Shown piece after piece: positions 32,827-44,800 of a stretch of 64,000 bases of DNA. The DNA comes from Achatina immaculata. Lineage: Eukaryota > Mollusca > Gastropoda > Stylommatophora > Achatinidae. Under the pieces are notes generated by a model. The model had not been told where the DNA came from. It saw only the letters and a program-made list of their open reading frames with translations, and did no database searches. Numbering within the stretch: position 1 is the stretch's first letter; the number at the start of each line of letters is the position of its first letter. The position numbers were made by a program, and so were the translations under genes. The DNA lies in the NCBI GenBank assembly GCA_009760885.1, contig CM019702.1:53667282-53731281 (forward strand). Reading direction: 5' to 3'.

Positions 32827-35800
32827 GAGTGATGACGAAAAGTTTAAGACCACCTAATAAATAATTTATACAACAGAGTACTACATCGTCTGTTATTTTA
32901 GGGTAAACTAATTGCAGTCATCCTTACATTATAAACTGTGAACACACAGAATGTTATTGTTTTCAGTACCGCGTAGTTGTTTCAATTCAATTATCTGTGG
33001 ACTTTACGTTCGCTAGAAAATGGGCAAAAAATCGGCTCTTTCCAGCATTCAAATAAAAACAATATGTGGAGAAGAGTGCACAGTACGTGATATTTGTGTT
33101 TGAGTTGACTGTATGAAGAGGGCAGCCCACAATGCTATCATCAGGTAGCACTAGACGGTAATTTTTCAGCCAGACAGAGAAGTGGATGTCCCAGAAATAT
33201 TATCCCATAGAGACGACCAGGTAATAAAATAGATCGTTGACACTCTCCAATATCTTCTCGTAAGAAGATCTGACCTGCTTTGCTTCTACAGCTGCTTAAG
33301 TGAGTCGGAGATTAGTGGATGAGTTTAGACTTAAGTCACACAAACCTGCCAGAAAACCAAAATTGACACCAGAAACGAGAAAGAAGCGCCTGGGATTTGC
33401 TTTAAAGTATGGACATTGGGCTGAAAAGCATGGGGGGGGGAATGTTATGTTTTCTGATGAATCAAAGTTTTAGCAATTTGTACATCGACATCATGTGAAA
33501 AGGCATTCCGGAAAGAGATATTATGAAAAATACACCTTGCAGACAGTGAAACATCCACCAGGTCAGTTGATTTGGGGTGCAATTTCAAAGTCTGAAATTC
33601 CTGATTTAGATTTTTTGGACCCTGGGACGAAGAAGATGAGTGATTAAAAGTACCTGCGTCTGGTGAAAGAAAAACTGGAGATACACATGGACTTAATTTT
33701 TGCATGATATTCCTGCACAATATTCGTGCAAGATGGTGCCCCACGCCAGATAACTAAAATCTTACAGGAGTACCTTCAGAAAGACAAGGTCAAAAGGCTG
33801 GAATTGCCTTGAAATAGCCTGGACTTAAATTCTATTGAAAACTTGTGGGCCCATTAGAAAATTAAGGTTGCAGACAACCAGTTACCCAGTGCCAAGATGA
33901 TTATCGAGGCTATTAAGAACGTTTTGATCCATGGCATCTGAAAAGACTATTGTCAAGAACTGATCTTCAGCATGCCACTACGCATCCAAGAGGTCATCAA
34001 AGCAAATGGTTTACACACACAAAGTACTAAATAATAAAAGAAATTGTGCAAGACAAATGATATTAAATAAATCTGACTTAAAAGTAGGCCAAAGATATCT
34101 TAGTAACAACAGCTAAAGACATGGTTCCAGTAAAGAAAACACAAAAGAATAGATGGATCACAGCAGGTACAGTAGAACTGATAAAACAATGTAGAGAAAT
34201 GAAGACGCAATGGAGAGCGACAAAAAACAACAAAGATAAATATAAAACTTTAACAAAAGAAGTACGAAGAAACATAAGAAAAGACAAAAAACAATACATA
34301 CAAGTTTGTTGTGACAGACTTGTAGAACATCAGAAGTGTGGAAGAGATAGTGAAATGTTTAAAGAAATGAAGATATTGACGAGAAATGTCATAAAGAATC
34401 TGAAAAATGGTAAATCACCAGGATGTGATGAGATAACCGCGCTGAATTTATTAAAGCAGGAGGAAAGGAATGTGCAACAATCTATCATGCACTATGTAAA
34501 AAGATATAGCATTCAGGTATTTGGCCAAAAGAATGGAAAAGAACTGTATTCATACCATTGCCAAAAAAGGGTAACCTGAAATTATGCACAAACTACAGAA
34601 CTGTTGCCCTGATTAGTCATGCCAGTAAAATTCTGTTAAAAATCATAATGGGTAGAATTCGAAAGAAAATAGAAGAAGAAGTCAATATGGTCCAAGCTGG
34701 CTTCAGGCAAGGAAGAGGATCAAGAGATCATATATTCAATCTAAGATTAATAATAGAGAAATGCAGGGAGTTTAATGTGAATCTATATTTATCCTTTATA
34801 GACTACTCAAAGGCATTTGATTGTGTACAACACCAGAAACCTTGGGAAATAATGGAAAAAATGGGATTTCCAACACATTTGATACAATTAACATCACTGT
34901 TGTATCTAGACCAACAAGCAGCAGTAAGAATAAATGGTGAAGCAACAAGTTGGTTTGACATAAAACAAGGGGTCCGTCAGGGGTGCATATTGTCACCCTA
35001 CTTATTTAACTTGTATACTGAAAATATAATGAGGAATGTTAGAGAAGATGTAGACAAAGAATATTACGATGCCATAACAGTTGGAGGTTATGAAATACCA
35101 GAGATTAGATATGCTGATGACACAGTATTGCTGTCCACAACACAAGAAGGAATGGAAAAACTAATTATGTCAGTCCGCAAGAACAGCAAAGAGCAGAACC
35201 TCTGTCTTAATGCAAAGAAAACTAAAGTGATGACAACTGACAAAACAAACAAGGCAACTGAAATATGTATCAATGAGGAAAAACTGGAAGAAGTGGAGAG
35301 TTTTGAATATCTTGGATCACTACTAACTAATAATGAAGATACAATGAGGGAAATTAAAAGGAAGACATCTATTGCTCCTCAGAAAGTAAAACAAATAAAG
35401 AATCTGTGGAGAGGAGCAGACAGAACCACAAAAATAAGATTTTTAAGGGCATGCATCTTTCCCATCGCAACATATGCCTGTGAGACCTGGACACTTAACA
35501 AAACAGCTGAGAAACACATAAATGCCTTTGAATGTAAATGCTACAGAAGAGTTCTCCAAATATCGTGGACACAAAAAAGAACAAATATATCTACACTACA
35601 AGAGCTTAATATTGAAGAAGGCTGGCTAGTAAAGAGGATTAAAGAGAGAAAACTTAAATATTTTGGACACATTAAACGTCATCATAATTTAGAGAAGACA
35701 GTATTGGAAGGATACATAATGGGAAAAAGAAAAAGAGGAAGACCGAAACGAAGATGGCTGCAAGACATCGTTGACGATCTGGAAATGGATGCAGCAGCAG

Positions 35801-35993
35801 CAGGCCATCTTGCTCACAACCGAGAGGCCTACAGGAGTTCTGTTTGGGAGGCAAAGTTCCGCAAGGGACATGCAAAGGAATGAATGAATGACTTAAAAGT
35901 GAGTACTGCAGTGCTATTTTCCTTTCTGTATAGCGTGAACGTCATTTTTGTAAAAAAAAATGTTTGGTGGTATTAAACTTTTGGCTACCACAG
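32827..35993 (+). mobile_element. Tc1-type DNA transposon relic, unit A (LINE nested)
   Basis: Imperfect inverted ends lie next to TA at 32825-32826 and 35994-35995. The left end includes aaaagtttaagaccacc and the right end its near-complement. Transposase remnants with many stops match the better copy at 48182-49550. Removing the 1.8-kb LINE at 34086-35888 leaves about 1.35 kb, usual for Tc1 elements. It lies about 600 bp upstream of GPCR-2 exon 1. Confidence 0.85.
34086..35888 (+). mobile_element. RTE-like LINE, best copy, 5'-truncated
   Basis: The 12-bp duplication tgacttaaaagt (34074-34085, 35889-35900) flanks it. The empty site is near 49458-49469. An initial frame (34121-34579) carries the pre-RT linker. 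Frame 34558-35883 (441 codons) carries RT motifs: QAGFRQGRGSRDHIF, LSFIDYSKAFDCV, GVRQGCILSPYLF and YADD at residues 185-188. The C-terminal part reads KYFGHIKR and GKRKRGRPKRRW. The frames overlap at a shift near 34560. The endonuclease is lost. The 3' tail is (ATGA)n, the same as in the copies at 2091, 7103 and 10327. Confidence 0.92.
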
Positions 35994-36000
35994 TAACTGT

Positions 36001-37768
36001 CTTTTGTGTATTTTTATTATAACTTGATAACATTTAGACCCGATCATTACTCTAATGAATATAAACAGTGGTTCTCGTGGTATGAAGCTGAAACATCATA
36101 CGCTGTTCATAATAGATAAGGTAGAACTTTGAAAAAACAAAACAAAAAACTTGATAGCGGCGTGTCTATGCAAACATTACCTCATCTACAGTTTAAAAGA
36201 CAGAAAGATAAAATCTATCGAAGTTCTTTGCTGACAGCGTTTCAGAAAGCAGATGTGTATAAGGAAAACAATGAAGGAAGGAAAAAGAACAGAACTAGAG
36301 AAGGTTCTGATGAAGTGGTTTAGACTACGCCACAGCGAAGGTGTAAAAATTGTCTGGGGAATCTTTTAAAGCAATAAGCCATCATCGTCATTTCCTGATA
36401 TTTCAGTCATCGTCCAGGATGAAGATGATAGCAATTTTGACAATCCTCTACCTCAAAAAATTAAAATAAAATGTGCAAATTTCATCTGTTCACTTCTACA
36501 AGAGGCAGCGATGACGTTAATTATGTTAGTCAACAAATTCACATGTATGTGAAATCTTTACAGTTTTACCCGAGTGTCACTGAATTTTCATATGCTTTCC
36601 ATTTAACGTTCTCTTTGCTCTTTGTAAACCTACATGTGCTGACTTATATGGTATTTTAAAAGTAGGATGAAATGGTTTGCTGTTTAGTTAAGTGCATTAT
36701 ATGGTAAATATATGTAATTCGGCAAAAAAGTGCCGATGATACCGAATTAGTGATGGTCAAGTATATATGTATATACTTCCACGAATGCTTTTCTTTGTTA
36801 GTTATATATTGGAACACCTCATTGTCTTTGTGTTCATATCTTGACATCTCTTCTTATAACAATAAAGGAATGCACACATTATATAGATTGATAAGAAAGA
36901 TAATGTCAAGCGTAAGATATAACGTAAAATTAAACGTTTGTGCAAATACACCTAGAAAACTCCATTTATGTTTTGCCACTGAAGAAAGACATACACACAA
37001 CTCATAATTTGTTATTATTGACTTGCCCAAGCAACATATTATTGTTTCAAACATGATCAGACATTTCAAGTTTTTCTGACATGTGACTGTACGCTTGTAA
37101 AATGTCTGATCTAACAATGTTGAAGAGAATCAAAATTTTCATTTTTAAAATAAACAGATTAAAATGTAAATGTTCTGTAGATAATACATATCTATTTATA
37201 TACTGTATAAATACTATTTAATTAACGCAATCCACAAATTATTAGCCAGCATTAATCGTTCTAAACTTTGTAACATTTATTTTCTTTTCTGTCAATCACA
37301 GGGTAATTTGTCAAACGTATCACAACGCAGTAAAATTGCTTTTCCAGTAGTTTCAAATAGTATAATTCAATACCATAAATTATAAAAAAAATGTGTCTTA
37401 AAATTAAATAGCAGAAGTTATTTTAAATGTTATTGATTTAAAACTTTTGCTAACATACATGAACGATTAAAATATTCTATAAACTGTTTCCTCAAAGGTA
37501 CATCTTAAGCTCACCAGACATGCTTAGGTTTAACAGAAAATAAAATGTTTCTTACACGGATAGAAAGAAAAATATTTAGAGCAAAGGATCGAGCAAACCA
37601 CAACGTTTGTACACATTTAACAATATTTCATATTCAGGTGAATTATGTGTAACCAAAGATAGCAGCTCCATCCTTGAAGTCTAGCAATATGTGGACAGAA
37701 CGTTATCTTCTTGCTGTTATCACTACGTTTATGCCTGGTAAATGAATGAAATATTATCGTCATCCAGT
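36001..37768. other. unit A upstream DNA, no gene recognised
   Basis: Collinear with 49560-51360. Short open frames at 36129-36323 and 36471-36659 have counterparts in unit B, but they differ by indels and resemble no protein I know. Confidence 0.45.
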
Positions 37769-37789
37769 TATATATGGCAGTATTATGTA

Positions 37790-37985
37790 TATTTTCATTA
37801 TCTGGTATTAATTCTGGTTTTTCTTCTCCATATAGCTCACCGATGTACTCTGTCCACCTGTCCACAATGGCTTCTTTTCCCATTAACATTTTACCTTATT
37901 TTGATTTCAACAAAATGTAGCATATTTTGTCTTCCTGCCTGTGAGTTCACTAATTCGTCTGTGCACATTTTTGCTGACTGTATTA
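37790..37985 (-). mobile_element. LINE linker-region scrap
   Basis: Matches 22970-23130 and 43000-43170. On the minus strand it encodes [27 protein letters not shown], the pre-RT linker of the (GAT)n-tailed LINE family. It sits at the junction between the duplicated units. Confidence 0.75.
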
Positions 37986-38004
37986 TAAAGGTAAAAAAAA
38001 AGGT

Positions 38005-38240
38005 AAAGGTGATCCTGTCATGCCTTAGAGGCACATAGGGATATGGTGTTAGTGCCCATATTTTCCTTACCCTGTCAGCACACTAGAGGGTGATATGGTC
38101 AGTAACACGCCTGGCCGCCTTTCCTTCCCCAACTCCAGAAGAAGTCGGGTACCCATTTCTACAGCTGGGTGACTGGGGTGCCTCCGGCCGGATTCGAACC
38201 CCCGACCTTCACCATGACAGACGGGAGTCATCTATTTGTC
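38005..38240 (-). mobile_element. tRNA-derived SINE (tRNA-Asp-like head)
   Basis: On the minus strand the head reads cccgtctgtcatggtgaagg and then a T-arm-like box B, gggggttcgaatcc (38191-38204). This resembles the anticodon-to-T-arm half of tRNA-Asp. An unrelated body of about 180 bp follows, ending near 38005 next to an A-rich stretch as seen on the plus strand. Box A is not clear. I see only this copy in the window. Confidence 0.55.
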
Positions 38241-38702
38241 TGTACTGTTCATTTAAACACACTTCCTTTGCTACTCCTCCTTTGGGTCTTATTTATTTAT
38301 TTATTTATTTATCCTGCTATTACAATATAATAGCCGTACATTTTCTTCCGAACTTTCAGCTATTGTAGCATACACTTGTATAATAATTATATCTTTTAAG
38401 CACGAAAGAAACATATTAAACAGTAAAAGACAAGTGTACTACATAAAAAAAATCTACTTATTTCATACCAAAAACATACGTTCATACAAAATCTGCCAGG
38501 ACAGTCCCGCATAAGATTCCAACAATAGTCTGCCATGACGTGTACGTTCAATCCTGTTACAGCAAAGTCTGTTGAAAATAAAGAGCATATCCTCTACTAA
38601 TTATATGTAGTTTTATGCCTTCTTTTTACCACTGATAATTTATGCCAGACAGAGGATGTGTTGCCAAGAAAGCTTTTCACAACACGACCAAATGAAGATA
38701 TG
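38241..38702. other. spacer between duplication units
   Basis: AT-rich, with an ATTT repeat at 38289-38312. No gene seen. Confidence 0.6.
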
Positions 38703-39399
38703 CCGCACATGATTCGATTTCATTCACTGATGCTATGAAATGTGTCATTCATACGTTTTGTGATCTGTGGACCATGGAACATTTCATCCTTTAGTCTTTT
38801 CCATTGTAAGTCTAGGGTCAATTAAACCGTGCGTATATATCCATATGTATGCATCTTATATGTATGTATATATATATATATCTTATTCTAAATATAACAC
38901 ATGTATCATTCTACTTAAATCATTTCAAAGGAAACAGGTAATATCAATCTCCTAGTTAATGAAATATGAAACTTGAAAAAAAAGTTATACTCTGTGAATT
39001 CCTGTGTTAAAACAAAACAAATACACACAGTGTTGTTAGTCAAAAGTTTATATTATTTTATTTGTTTACTCGGGGACAAAACTAAACACTATGATTCTTT
39101 CCTATTGAGTCATTGTACAGCCTCGTAAATGTTTACTGTCATGTATGAATAATTCATTTGACGTCATTATACCAAGTGAGTGCTCTTACTGTCACAGTAT
39201 TCTACCATAGAAGAACCTAACAGTAAGTTCAATGATTCAACTGAACGGTATAAAATGGACCCGGTAGGGATTCGTGTTATGTTGCAATGGACGCCCCATA
39301 GTCAGCGAGCACGGAGCCTTCGCTACAACCACATCCAGCGAGAGGATGGGTAAGGAAGTGTTAAATATTCACGCTATACTCTGATATCAGCTCTGAAAA

Positions 39400-39720
39400 T
39401 AATATTGCACTTTCCTGGCTTTCACTTCATGAGGCACAGAAAAGCGATGAAGAAGCGAAAGTTCCATGAACCTAGACAGCAGTACCCTTGAAGTCCCATT
39501 ACTTAGCTAACAGTCAGAAAGAAATTGGAGGTCTAAAGTGGACAACACTGGGGTTCATCTGAACGAGAGAAAAAAGAATCAATAGAATAGAAGAGTAAAG
39601 AGTTGTCAGCAAAAAACAGAATGTTTTAGTCTCTAAAATAAGAAAATACCATACGGGATGAATGGCTGACCAGTTATAAATAATTTCTTTGGTCATGCAC
39701 ACGTAAAGATCTGGACGAGT
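39400..39720. repeat. ~300-bp dispersed repeat
   Basis: Related copies lie at 58080-58400 and 61050-61330, with shared blocks such as ggttcatctgaacgagag and the gggatgaatggctgaccagt region. In unit A most of it is absent between 19735 and 19736, with short ata homology at the junction. No coding potential. Confidence 0.75.
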
Positions 39721-39754
39721 GTGTCCAACATTTACAACTGTGATTCATGAATAC

Positions 39755-39838
39755 ATAAATTAGACGCTTACAACGGAGACGTCTAAACAATAGCTGTTAG
39801 GGAGGCAAAATTCTCCAAGGGACATGCAGATGAATGAC
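39755..39838 (+). mobile_element. RTE-like LINE 3' end relic, unit B copy
   Basis: Counterpart of 19805-19918, with a small deletion. It ends in gggacatgcagatgaatgac. Confidence 0.65.
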
Positions 39839-40056
39839 TGACTGTTACATGCATACAATGCAAATTATTTTGACACTTACCATGTCGATAACGCTGAAAT
39901 AGTTTTTTTTCTATCCAAAACACCAAAATAAGTTTCGAGCTATGTACAGGATGTTTTTTTTTAATGTTTAAGTGGCGTTATATCAGTTCTCATAAAGAGG
40001 AGACAAAGTGTACATTAAAAAATAAATATGCAAACATTAACAAGTTCAATATATGA

Positions 40057-40062
40057 TTTATT
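40057..40062 (-). promoter_or_regulatory. candidate polyadenylation signal of GPCR-3
   Basis: AATAAA on the minus strand, about 275 bp beyond the stop. It is kept from the GPCR-2 position. Confidence 0.35.
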
Positions 40063-40336
40063 AGTTAAAGTGATTTGGCTAATATGAAGTTAGAAACACA
40101 AATGGTGGTAAACGTTTTAATAAACATTTTCTTTTAAACCTTACATTGTGTTTCCTTCTTCTCCAAGCCATACTGAATAATTCTTGTTCTTACTGATTGT
40201 CCACTGAGGCGTACAGTGCAGTATCACATTAAACGTTATTATTCACATACTGATCTATCTCCTCACCTAGAGAGAAGGTGCCAATGTTGTAGATCTAAGA
40301 TAATAGTCTTTATCGGTGTTAAAAAACACGCTCTGG

Positions 40337-40951
40337 TTAGTGTTTTGTATTTTTTTCTACCTTCTCTACACGAAATAAAGCTCGTAAAGTTTTGTTGTAC
40401 TTACTGCTCATGTGATAGTAAATAAAAATATTCACTGATGAGTTCACAGACTCCAGAACTACGCCAATTCCGAAAATTATTAAGCCAATCTTAAAGTATT
40501 TACCACTGAGGGAAAGTTCTGGTTCAAACGCGACGCCCAGCACTGTGATACACATTGGGGCAAAACAAACAATAAACAGAGTAGAGATCATGACAACCAT
40601 CTTGGCCACTTTCTGGTTACGGCTGGAGATTCTGTCAGCTTGTCCAGAAGCAGCAGCAGCCCTTCTCCATTTTGCCTGCTTCTGTAGCTTAACAACCAGT
40701 ATCAAAGTGCAAACAACGATGATAACAAAAGCAGTCATTGGAATGATGAAGTTGTTTATGGCGAAAGAAATACTTTCAATGTTTTCTCCATCAGCCGTCA
40801 AAACACGACCAAGAAGAGTTTTATTTCGTAAAGGAGAAAATGTCATCTCAAGTTTATTGGCGGCGTACAGAGGGGATATGGAAATCTGGAGAACGATGAA
40901 TACAGTAACGATAATGATGATCATCGTTTTGGGTGTCAGAAAGCTTTTAAC
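40337..40951 (-). CDS. GPCR-3 exon 3
   Basis: Acceptor cactattcag|GTT at 40951, then 204 codons and a stop. It encodes TM4-TM7. By eye only about eight base differences separate 40437-40905 from the matching part of GPCR-2, mostly silent or near the TM7 end. The non-coding flanks differ more. Confidence 0.9.
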   Translation of the reverse strand, partial: VKSFLTPKTMIIIIVTVFIVLQISISPLYAANKLEMTFSPLRNKTLLGRVLTADGENIESISFAINNFIIPMTAFVIIVVCTLILVVKLQKQAKWRRAAAASGQADRISSRNQKVAKMVVMISTLFIVCFAPMCITVLGVAFEPELSLSGKYFKIGLIIFGIGVVLESVNSSVNIFIYYHMSSKYNKTLRALFRVEKVEKNTKH

Positions 40952-41777
40952 CTGAATAGTGAAAAAATAACATAAATTAATCATTCTCTTTCTTTATTTC
41001 TTTGTTTTGTTTGTTTGCTTGTGTGTTTGTTTGTTTGTTTATTTCTTCAACTTTTTTCTCAGCGTTCAAACCTTCTCCATTCAGATATTCATAAATTGCA
41101 CCCTGACTTGACAAAATTACATATTTTCTTTCCAACAGACAACAGGTAGATGCGGTCAAAAACTCTTAAGTCAAGTTCATATGTGGCTGATAATGGTGTT
41201 CCACAATTGTCTATTCTTGGTCCTTTCCTTTTCACCATCTATATCAATGATCTTCCACCTCATCTAAAAAAATCATCATGTGACTTTTTTGCTGATGACT
41301 CCACAGTTTACAGTAGCGGCAATGTCTGTATTAACCTTGACTCAGCTCTTCAATGTGAAATAAACAGTTTATTAACTGGAACAACAACAACAGACTGCTC
41401 ATAAACAACAGCAAAACAAAATCCATGCTCATTACAAAAATACAAAAATTAACAAATACACCAACAACACTACAATTCCATGCCGGAATTTCACAAATAG
41501 AGAATGTCAGTGAACATAAAACTCTAGGTCTCATGATTGACCACCACCTCAGCTGGAGTCATCATGTAGACAATCTAACCACCTCATTGTACAAAAAGTT
41601 TACCAATTTGCTAAAGTTTTCTTGACATAGATACCAGAAGAATATACTATATATCACAGATACAAACACACCTGGACTACTGTTCTACAGTCTGGAATGC
41701 TTGTTCTAAGTCAAACATGAAAATAATTTATTCACTTCAAAAACGAGCAGTAAGGCTTAAAGATGGCAATCATCATT

Positions 41778-41808
<31 letters not shown>

Positions 41809-44800
41809 ATATCATCATCATCATCATCTTCAGGTACCGTGACGACTGGCGCCCCCTCTTATCCTATGAAAGTACATTGTCTCTTATTTTTTTTTTTTTT
41901 GACAAGATTTTTTTAATCTCCAGCTCTTCTCATACATTCTCCATTAGTTATTTTTGCTGATCATGGGATTAGCAACATTCCTCTAATAAACCACATTTCT
42001 GCTGCTTCCAATGATTTTTCTATAGATCTGCCTATTGTCCATGATTCACTTCCATATAACAAGACAGAATTTGAATTTCTGCACTTGCTTTAGAAACGTT
42101 CTGTTTAATTTTATACTGCAAAGTGGTGGATTCTGTTTCTTATATATAACCATAGTCTATGTCTTTTTTATGTTTAAAGTAAGGCGTTTCTGTTCCCTTC
42201 CTTTAGCAACTGTATCCAAGAGATTTTGCAGGTCTTATTTGTTCTCAGTTATCAGTACTGTGTAGTCAGTGTACCGAAGATAACTAATATTGTATCCTCC
42301 AATTTTTATGCCTGGTTCTGTGAAGATTGTTCTTAGAATATTCTCGCTGTACAGAGAAAAAAGGTCTGGAGATTATACACATCCTGGTCCCATCCCTTGG
42401 TGATATTTTCCAGCTCTGTTTTCAACTCGAACTGCTGCTGCTTGGTGCCAGTATAGATGTTTTACAATCCTCAGGTCTTTGCCGTCTATATTGATGTCTT
42501 CAAGTATTTCAATAATTTCATTATGTTTCACCTTGTCGAATGCCTTGATGTAATCAATGAAGCATAAGTAGAGATCTTTCTGTATTCTAAAGCTCTTTCT
42601 GTTAGTGTTCGTAAAGCATAAATGGCATTGTGTGTTCCCTTTCCTACAACAAATCAAAACTGTTCCTCTGCTATTTCTATTTTTATCTTTTTCCATGTTC
42701 TTCTCATAATAATTCTTTGAAGTAGCTTCGTTATGTGACATGAGAGGCTGATAGTCCGGTGGTCATCACATTCCTTTGCACCTGCTTTCTTTGGTAGTGC
42801 TATAAACGTGGAAGTCACTGGGCATATAACCACTGTTGTGAATGTCATTCAGTAACTTGATTATTATTTTTATTCCTATCTCCCCTAGCGCCTCTATTTC
42901 TTCTATTGTTATATTATCAGGCCCAATCCCTTTTCCTTTCTTAATGTGTTTTGATGGCATCTATGATTTCATCTTCAAGTAGTGGTGTCTATCACAGTTT
43001 TCAGTATCTGGTGTTAATTCTCGTCTTTCTCCTCCATATAGCTCACCGATGTACTCTGTCCACCTGTGCCCAATGCCTTCTTTTCCCAAAAACATTTTAC
43101 TTTCTTTTGATTTCAGCCAAATGTATTAAATTCTGTCTTTCTGCTTGTGATTTCACTAATTCGTTTGTGCATGTTTTTGCTCTCTTTATTATAGGAGTCC
43201 TCTATTTACGAGAAACATGCAGCACATATTACAAATAAGGACAGACGTCTTGATATTCTACCCCTCAAGAAGAGATTTCTTTTCAACAAGGCCAAGTTAA
43301 TTCATAAAATTCTATCGCACAATGCTCCACCCTATCTGTGGTAGTTGATCAAATCCAACTCAACACACAGTCAGTGCTTAAGCAATTGTATTATCCGAAA
43401 ACAAAGGCTTGACATATGTTAAAAAAGCTTCTCTTACTCAGCTGCCTACCTTTGAAATGCCCTACCAACTTAGGTAAAACTTACAAGTAATATTCGTTCT
43501 TATAACTTCAGATTTTATCAACATCTGTTTGATATAGACTATATGCCCCCTTAAGCATAGTTTAAAGCGTGCCTTGACTGTTCTAATTTTTAACAGCTTT
43601 TTTATAAATTTTAATTTTGAATGAATTAAAAAATGCAAGTTTATTTCACGATGTTGGATAAATCAGAGTGTAGATTGTACGGACAAGATATAATTTTATT
43701 ATGTATTTATGTGATCATTTAATTCTGCCTTCATGGTTATTAATGCTCACTAATAAATGCTGAATGACTGTGACTGAGTGAAAGCTGTATAATGAAGGGC
43801 AGAATGTTAGATGGGCCTGCGTGACCAATTTTTAACACGTTGAAAAAAAAGTATGTTCGTTCGTTCGTTCGTACCTCCTGGCATTAATAGGCTTTGATTT
43901 AACATGGTGTGCAAGCTGTCATACTGTCTTTATATTAGATAAAACATTAAATATATTTCCTTTGTAAAACTTTGGAAACAATGAAGCAGTTCATTCAAGA
44001 TCAGATTCAGATGTCTATTGCAATATTTATTCATCGAAAAAACTGTGTCTTAAAATGTGAGCACTTGTACGTGCACTTGTACTTCTATGAAATATCTGTA
44101 ACTGTGAGCTATTGTTCTTTGCTGGCTATGCAGTAGAGGTGTTGAGGCACAGCATCGTATCGGCGTGGGAGCGTGTTATGGCAGGCATTTTTTCAGTCCA
44201 AAATTAGAGCTAAAATACATGGCGTGTGCAATGCGTCTTTAGCAGTCTCAATGGGGACTATGCCGATCCCTGTCCCGTTAGCCAGGCTGGGGTACCACGG
44301 AGAGGTGAGACAGGATCTTGTTCAGCTATGGTTCGCTAACCCTGACGTTTGGCAAGCTGATTGCCTCATCGGACAAGCATCTTCGCCCTCTAAAATATGA
44401 GGAGAATTTGTATCATTTTCAACTTCATACAACATAACGTCATTTAAAAAGACTAGAATAAACAGTCTGCAGAAAACACCACAAGATGTACATGTATTTT
44501 TTTGAACAGTCTAATATTCAAACCTTTAACGGTGCTATTATGCACAGACATCTTTCCATGGTGATTACTGCTGTGATCCAGCTGCTTATTCGGGTGAAGT
44601 TTACATGAGGTATTGTAAAGAGGAAGTAACAAACTTCTAGGGGCTCGAAAGGCAAGTCGGCTGCAATCAGTGATGGATTGAACATAACATTTAATCCCTC
44701 GAGTGTTATAAGTGATAGGAGGTCAGATATTGCTAGGCCTGTGAATGAACACAAAATCATTAGCCTCGGTAAAATATAATGCTAAGTAATTCTCTTACAA

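Larger units (their letters stand above)
19118..37768. repeat. segmental duplication unit A (contains GPCR-2)
   Basis: Collinear with unit B (38703-51360) over its whole length, including exons, introns, old LINE relics, a Tc1 relic and upstream DNA. The roughly 6-kb size difference is nearly accounted for by three insertions in unit A (1479, 3374 and 1803 bp), less small insertions in unit B. Similarity starts near 19118 (38703 in unit B) and ends near 37768 (51360). Confidence 0.9.
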
